A stretch of DNA of 11,352 nt. Source: Tetmemena sp. SeJ-2015 (Eukaryota > Ciliophora > Spirotrichea > Sporadotrichida > Oxytrichidae). Numbering within the stretch: position 1 is the first letter of the stretch; the number at the start of each line of letters is the position of its first letter. Below are positions 6,908 through 11,352 of this stretch, in pieces. Below the pieces are notes generated by a model. It was given only the letters and a program-made list of their open reading frames with translations. It made no database searches and was not told the DNA's origin. The translations under genes and the position numbers were made by a program. The DNA lies in NCBI GenBank assembly GCA_027382625.1, contig JAJKFJ010024896.1, positions 1 to 11,352 of the forward strand. The letters run 5' to 3'.

Positions 6908-9900
6908 ATGGGAAATTTCATGTGTGGAAATAACGAGGCCTCGGGAGGTTTAAACTTCCTAGAAGGACTCACCTACAATTATATCAAGAAACCAGCAAAC
7001 CAATCGCTCGGGGGTATGGACCACCACAAGAACTGTAAGTTTGAAATACTTTGAGCCAAGATTGAGGAGCTAAATGTTTTCTAAAGATAAACAGAGGAGA
7101 TCTATTTGCTCTCGCATGTCCAGGGGTAGGGATAAACTTTACTGAAAATTAAGTGATAACTCATACTGTTGATTACATATATTTTCATTTTAAGAGCAAG
7201 AACGAAAACAGAGAGACTTTGCTTTCACAATGGTCTCGCAATTAAATGAAACAGCGCAGTGCTTCTCTCAACTAGTTGCCTTACTGCGGCTCTCTAGGGC
7301 CTCTAATCACCACAGAAGAGGAAGAGCAAAAACTTCACTAAAATCGGCTGCATCTTATTCAAAGTGGAGACTTTGCCCCTTTTTCACTTGAAAAATTGGA
7401 CGAAGAGCTTCAAAAGTTTTATCTTAAAATGTTAGATATATTTTAAAGGTTGCGAATCTGGAGCTTGGAGATGAGGAAACCTTTTTTGCATTATAGTAGC
7501 TAACCTTTTCTGAGCTCTGTAAACAACAGAATAAGGAGCTCATGCTTAACACTCAGACTTAACTCAGAGGCAGGTAGTTCCAAGCCGAGAAATCGTAATC
7601 TCGCAAGAAAACCTCCTTATTTCATAAAGGTATAATAATTGAATGTATTCTTTAGACAGAGAGAAAGAGCCTTTAATGGACGAAGCCAAGCTAATAGGCC
7701 CCAAAAAGCATAAAAGGATTAATTATGTATCGTAATTTTAATTTAAGCTTGCAGATGCTGCCACGGATAGGATTCGAGCTTCAACTCTCTCGAACTGAGT
7801 TTGTAGCAAGCAAGGCTGAAATAAAATTTACTTCAAGTTATTACTCAAGTTACCTCCCTCCCAGAATAAATTGCTCAAAACGCGACCACTATTTAAGCTA
7901 ATGAGGCTCCTACCATCCAAGTTGTAGTTCAAGCAGAGTCAAGCAAAAAAGAGGAGACCAAAGAAGACCTTGCAAAAGAATTATCATTTGTTAAAATTGC
8001 TAAGTAGGGTAGTGAAGTCTCTACTTCAGCTGAAGACTCATTCTCACTCCAAAGCACATAAGTACTTTAAGAGGAGTCAAAAGAAGAGACCAAAACTCAA
8101 TAAGAAAGCAAGCAGTCAGATATCTCTCCATAGGCCAACAGCTAATAAGAGCCACCAAAGAAGTTCAATTTCATGGACATATTCAAAATCTTCACCTTCA
8201 AAAAGGCTTAAGCCATTCAATCTAAGCCTGAAGAAAAGAAAGAAGAGACTATAGAATCTCTAGAGAGTCTGAACTCTGGTGAAAATATCACTAAAGAGAG
8301 AGATTAGATAGTGTCAGAATTGATTGCGGAATTGATAAGCAAAGCTATTTTTGAATAAAAGGAACCAGAATCAGACAGTCCATTAAATGATGATTAAGAA
8401 CAATAACAAGAACCTATATAAGATATCTAACCTCAAACTGTCGAAGACTAAAGTGACTGCCAGGATCTCGCACTTACTTTCAAGCCTTACTCTTAGTCAA
8501 AATCTCAGTATGGTGGAGATGATGACCTGAACAAAAGTCAACATGGTGGCAACTCTTAGATGAGCTTCATGGATAGAATTATTGACCTCTCTGTAGATTT
8601 TAATTGCTCATATTAATTTTATCATAAAATTATCTGTTCACTCACTCAAGAATTTCACCTTCAAGTTCTTTGACTTTTCCTCTGATAAGCAATCTCAAGT
8701 TGAGGAGGAAGATTAACAGTCAGTTGTTGATTCTGTTTATGGGGGAGCTTAAAAGAATATGCCTCTTCAGTATAGAAGAAAAAGAGCCAACTCAGTTTGT
8801 GATTATTGCCAGTATTAAGCTGAATATTTGATAAGTAATTAATTGAGTTTTGTTAGATGAAGACTTCACAGACTTTGACTACGAAATGGATCAGTTACAA
8901 ATCCTCAACGAAAATCCTCGTCATGATGAGCAGACAAACGGTGAGCATAAATATATTTTACCATTTATTGGATTGAGCCTTTTCAAAGTGAACAGAACTT
9001 GTACGAAATATCGCTGATTCCTTAAACCTAGGAGAAACCTTACATTAACTTCGATAAGTACGAGGCGGCCCCACTACAAGACGACTTTAATCTTAATGAT
9101 TACGAAGAAGAGGAAGAAGAAAGAATAAACTACTTTAACGGTCAAAAATAAAATAAACTAATTTTTATCTAGCCAGAATCTCAGAATAAGTTTTATCTTA
9201 TTCACTTAATATGTTCTCTTCGAATCTCAACCCAGATCTGAGTAAGTGATTGTTAAGCCTAATTGCTCAGAAATCGTAAAAAACTTCTCAAAATCAACTG
9301 GGAGCCTTTTGGGGGACTTCAGCCTAACTCTGGAGATTTATTTCAATGATTCCACTTCTTAAGAAGATGAAGGATGTGTTGGCACGGTAGTGGATGATTT
9401 ACACAAATTTAAAATTATTCCTTGGTATAGATTTAGAGTTGCTTAAAACACCATTTACTCAATGCAAGGTCGAGGATTTTGAAGACTACTCTCTGTTTGA
9501 CCAATCTATAACAACTCTACCCATTGAGATGAACTAAGCAATTATCTGAGAACGGCAAGTCAAAATCCTTCCATTGTAGGAGTCAATAATTCAGTGAGAA
9601 TTTGTCTAAAAAGAGGCTTAATTAGCGAAGGCTGGTATAGCAATCTTATTTTAAATTGATCTTGAGCTATGATCGCTGCGTTGGACATAAACTATAGCGA
9701 TATTATAAAATTAACAAGCTAAATCTCGAGAAAGCAAAGTATCAGTCTAAGGCTGTTTTTCTTCTTTAGACAGCTCTAATACTCACTGCAATACAGCTGA
9801 TAATTTATTGTAAAGTGTAATTTATTATATTAAAAATTTAGCTTAAATTGATATGAGGAGTGGCAGCTAAACTATCTCAGATTTTTATGACTGTTACTCC

Positions 9901-10021
9901 ATTTGATTCAGCTTAATAATATATATACTGCTAAACTAAAAGTTATAAATGGCAAAAGTTTACTCAAAGCTCATATTTTTGTAAAAGCGTTCAACAAATC
10001 TCCACCCAGAAAGGTAAGTGA
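6908..10021 (+). CDS. Unrecognised acidic Gln/Ser-rich protein with N-myristoylation-type start, interrupted by IESs
   Basis: I do not recognise the family. Start ATG 6908 follows an AT-rich leader and gives MGNFMCG: Gly2 plus a small residue at position 6 region and a nearby Cys suggest N-myristoylation with possible palmitoylation, hence membrane association (inference). Retained segments are 6908-7026, 7057-7148, 7190-7412, 7445-7629, 7656-7783 (possibly with a further internal removal), 7843-8581, 8670-8820, 8858-8941, 8974-9175, 9222-9395, 9430-9520, 9571-9635, 9693-9738, 9770-9793 and 9864-10021, giving roughly 810-825 codons. The middle (7900-8450) is Lys/Glu/Ser/Gln-rich and probably disordered. 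There is a CDYC pair near 8805, an acidic run YEEEEEER near 9105, and a more ordered C-terminal part from about 9230 (KPNCSEIVKNF, NNSVRICLKRGLISEGWYSD, FMTVTPFDSAQQYIYC). The stop is TGA. It lies 270 bp downstream of the CFAP97 gene on the same strand; whether the two share a somatic chromosome cannot be told. Confidence 0.68.
7027..7056. other. IES, 30 bp, pointer CAAGA
   Basis: CAAGA is at 7027-7031 and 7057-7061. The insert supplies in-frame TGA 7052-7054 and is a multiple of three. Excision joins QSLGGMDHHK to IEELNVFQRQTEE. A 26 nt GTAAGT...CCAAG intron at 7035-7060 is tempting but leads straight into a stop. Confidence 0.76.
7149..7189. other. IES, 41 bp, pointer TTAAG
   Basis: TTAAG is at 7149-7153 and 7190-7194. 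Upstream frame stops at TGA 7154-7156; excision gives QTLLKIKSKNENRETLLSQW. Confidence 0.74.
7413..7444. other. IES, 32 bp, pointer AAAG
   Basis: AAAG is at 7413-7416 and 7445-7448 around an AT-rich insert. Excision joins LEKLDEELQK to VANLELGDEETFF with the needed shift of two. Confidence 0.7.
7630..7655 (+). other. Spliceosomal intron, 26 nt
   Basis: GTATAA at 7630 to TTCTTTAG at 7655. Removal joins RKKTSLFHK to DREKEPLMDEAK in frame. Length and composition match the 26 nt intron at 6474-6499 in the other gene. Confidence 0.7.
7715..7768. other. Uncertain extra removal (IES pointer AGGATT, 54 bp, or intron 7727-7747)
   Basis: AGGATT is at 7715-7720 and 7769-7774, a multiple of three apart; removal would leave a 15 bp retained segment. 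A 21 nt GT...AG span (7727-7747) is also in phase. The frame is open without either (KRINY through LADAATDRIRAST). A single 122 bp IES using ATTA (7718, 7840) is a third option. Confidence 0.35.
7784..7842. other. IES, 59 bp, pointer ACTC
   Basis: ACTC is at 7784-7787 and 7843-7846. Upstream frame stops at TGA 7796-7798; excision gives DRIRASTQVTSLPEQIAQ and enters the long open segment to 8581. Confidence 0.6.
8582..8669. other. IES, 88 bp, pointer TTGAC
   Basis: TTGAC is at 8582-8586 and 8670-8674. Excision joins MSFMDRIID to FSSDKQSQVEEEDQQ and removes an AT-rich, out-of-character stretch that ends in TGA. Confidence 0.76.
8821..8857. other. IES, 37 bp, pointer TGAA
   Basis: TGAA is at 8821-8824 and 8858-8861. 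Excision gives CDYCQYQAEDFTDFDYEMDQ. A 22 nt GT...AG span (8835-8856) also fits the frame but is shorter than the other introns. Confidence 0.68.
8942..8973. other. IES, 32 bp, pointer TGAGC (third copy at 8927)
   Basis: TGAGC is at 8942-8946 and 8974-8978; excision gives HDEQTNGEPFQSEQNLYE. A further copy at 8927-8931 is exactly 15 bp upstream, so using it would also keep the frame while dropping five residues. Confidence 0.74.
9176..9221. other. IES, 46 bp, pointer GAATCTCA
   Basis: The 8 bp repeat GAATCTCA is at 9176-9183 and 9222-9229. It is the best pointer in the window because it is neither low-complexity nor palindromic. Excision gives IFIQPESQPRSEQVIVKPN with the required shift. Confidence 0.85.
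9396..9429. other. IES, 34 bp, pointer GATTTA
   Basis: GATTTA is at 9396-9401 and 9430-9435. Excision joins GCVGTVVDDL to ELLKTPFTQCKVEDFED. Unspliced, the frame stops at TGA 9480-9482. Confidence 0.8.
9521..9570. other. IES, 50 bp, pointer CCATTG
   Basis: CCATTG is at 9521-9526 and 9571-9576. Excision gives SITTLPIVGVNNSVRICLKR. Shorter repeats in the same place (TGAGA 22 bp, GAAC 19 bp, GCAA 17 bp) also give open frames, but the first two lead into a different frame, while CCATTG leads into the frame supported by the next IES. Confidence 0.72.
9636..9692. other. IES, 57 bp, pointer TATAGC
   Basis: TATAGC is at 9636-9641 and 9693-9698; the insert contains two in-frame TGA codons and is a multiple of three. 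Excision gives RGLISEGWYSDIIKLTSQ. Confidence 0.78.
9739..9769 (+). other. Intron (31 nt) or IES (28 bp, pointer CAG)
   Basis: GTATCAG...TTCTTTAG (9739-9769) is a reasonable intron. A CAG repeat (9743, 9771) gives an IES with the same effect on frame. Either leads from ISRKQ into SSNTHCNTA. Confidence 0.6.
9794..9863. other. IES, 70 bp, pointer CAGCT
   Basis: CAGCT is at 9794-9798 and 9864-9868 around a very AT-rich core. Excision joins NTHCNTA to KLSQIFMTVTPFDSAQQYIY, the C-terminal run to TGA 10019. Competing repeats (AGCTTAA 9840/9910, TGGCA 9861/9950) lead to less convincing continuations. Confidence 0.7.
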
Positions 10022-11304
10022 AGCTAATTCAAGAAAAACTGCAATACGTTTATCTAGCTGTAAATAGTGGAACTTAAACTGCAACTAAGTAGAGCCCACT
10101 AATTTTTAATGTTATCCAATAATCTATTTTAATTGAATTACAAACTATAATGAACCATTATAAACCATATATAATCACAAGTAAACAAATTAAAGAAAAT
10201 CTATGTTGCTAAAGGCTTCAAGTATATTATATAGACAATATTTAGCCATTTAAAGTTTATTATATTTATCTTTATGCTAGCAAATATACTCCTCACTAAT
10301 AGAACAAAATAGAGAAAAGCTATTTAATCCATTTGTTGCTTTATATTAAATTTCAGCTAGAAATATGTTTTTTGTGTGTAGATAACAATCATTTGAATTA
10401 CTGAGATTATTCGAAGATTATTACAAGCTTAATTCTCTATTATTAATAGATCTTATCTATGAATTTAGAGGGTAAGGATTTATTTCTATTTTTTAATTAA
10501 ATAAATTTCATTTAGATAATTTTATTAAAATTATGATAAGTTTTGATATAAAATAATTTACGTTAAAATATATAAGAAAAATATGTTAATATCAAATCCT
10601 AAACTCATAAATTCCATTTTTATGTTTTTATTGAATTGAATAATAATTTGAGGATTTTAAACTACGACTATCTATTTTAATATAAAGACTGAGTGAAAAA
10701 TTAAAAATGATTCCTACAAATAAACTTAATTAAATATATAAATTGATTTAATAATTTAAATTTCAATTAAATTAGAAACCTATAGCATGATAAGCTTATA
10801 ATTACTCCTTATTAAGTAAGAGAATTATCGAGGATTAACTTTAAATGAGAAAATATTTTTATTGATAATTTTACTATTTCATTTCTTAGATTTAAGTAAC
10901 TAATGAGGAAAATATATTTTTCATGTTTTGTGCGTATTTAGAAGGCAAGCTTTCTAAGTAAGCTACGAGAGAATGATTTCAAAATTTGGAAATAATTTAA
11001 AAATAAACCAATTTTGAAAACTATGAACTATTCTGACTTCATGTAAGCTTATTCTCTCTGTATTTCTAATTTTTAGACTTCGATACTAGGAATTTTTAAA
11101 GGAACTAATAAGAATATAGTTGATAGTGAGAAGTTTATTATTACAATCAAATATAATAGAATTAAAAAAAAAACATATTTAAACTCCTAATGATATTTAT
11201 TAAGTAAAGCAAAGTAAAAATTTAGGAATTAGTGAATTTTTCATGAATTTATAAGTAAAGAATATAATCTGTTTTACTTAGAATAAAATTATATACCTAT
11301 TGAT
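10022..11304. other. Gene-free region: probable 3' UTR then AT-rich germline-limited DNA
   Basis: The first 90 bp keep a gene-like composition and contain open frames in code 6, most simply 3' UTR. From about 10,110 to 11,304 the sequence is very AT-rich, with homopolymer runs (a 10 bp A run near 11,164) and no coding signal I trust. A short less AT-rich patch near 10,930-10,980 has an AGAAGGCAAGCTTTCT imperfect hairpin. No transposon ends, telomere repeats or RNA gene recognised. Confidence 0.55.
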
Positions 11305-11352
11305 CAATTCGAGCCACCTCTGAGCGGAAGAGATTCCTCCACATTTTCCATT
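11305..11352. other. Start of another retained (coding-like) segment at the right edge
   Basis: Composition changes abruptly to about half GC. The plus strand reads FEPPLSGRDSSTFSI; the minus strand reads MENVEESLPLRGGSN from an ATG at 11351-11349. Too short to choose a strand or name a product. Confidence 0.45.

Noticed and set aside
7970..8254. Basic open frame at 7970-8254 in the standard code
   Set aside because: It is out of phase with the long code-6 frame that spans 7843-8581 and matches the rest of the gene.
9866..9938. 9 bp direct repeat GCTAAACTA (9866, 9930)
   Set aside because: Using it as a pointer breaks the frame chosen for the C-terminal segment; probably chance in AT-rich sequence.
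9904..10140. Frames suggesting the second gene continues past 10,021 (e.g. KRSTNLHPERQVKLIQEKLQ)
   Set aside because: They need less convincing junctions; the CAGCT excision gives a continuous C-terminus ending at TGA 10019-10021 and removes the AT-rich core.
1..11352. Telomere repeats, rRNA, tRNA, CRISPR arrays, transposase genes
   Set aside because: None could be recognised on either strand by eye.

Overview
The window reads as germline (micronuclear) DNA of a hypotrich-type ciliate related to Oxytricha, Stylonychia or Tetmemena. TAA and TAG occur throughout obviously coding stretches, where they fit glutamine, and only TGA acts as a stop. The good reading frames are also cut many times by short, mostly AT-rich inserts. 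Each insert is bounded by a direct repeat of 3-9 bp, and removing one repeat copy plus the insert restores the frame. That is how internal eliminated sequences (IESs) and their pointers look in hypotrich germline DNA. No C4A4/G4T4 telomere repeat is present, and the 11 kb length would be unusual for a hypotrich somatic nanochromosome.

Layout. From the left edge to a TGA at 6632-6634 lies one very large plus-strand gene of roughly 1,600 codons, with its 5' end probably outside the window. Its first quarter carries the two conserved blocks of a CFAP97 (KIAA1430/Hemingway) domain, split by a long Gln/Asn/Ser-rich insert. The rest is a long, polar, acidic and Gln-rich tail that I do not recognise. 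I place about twenty IESs and at least two spliceosomal introns in it. A 270 bp spacer follows. A second plus-strand gene runs from ATG 6908 to TGA 10019-10021, about 810-825 codons, with an N-myristoylation-type start (MGNFMCG) and about a dozen IESs plus one or two short introns. I do not recognise its family.

From about 10,110 to 11,304 the sequence is very AT-rich with no gene I can support, probably germline-limited DNA. At about 11,305 the composition switches abruptly to coding-like sequence that runs off the right edge.

In both genes the retained segments lie in order and on one strand, so neither looks scrambled. The bookkeeping closes: from the CFAP97 block at 188 to the stop at 6632, and from ATG 6908 to the stop at 10019, the total removed length is a multiple of three. 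All translations and repeats were worked out by eye with TAA/TAG read as Gln. No alignment or database search was run, and several junctions have alternative solutions, stated entry by entry.
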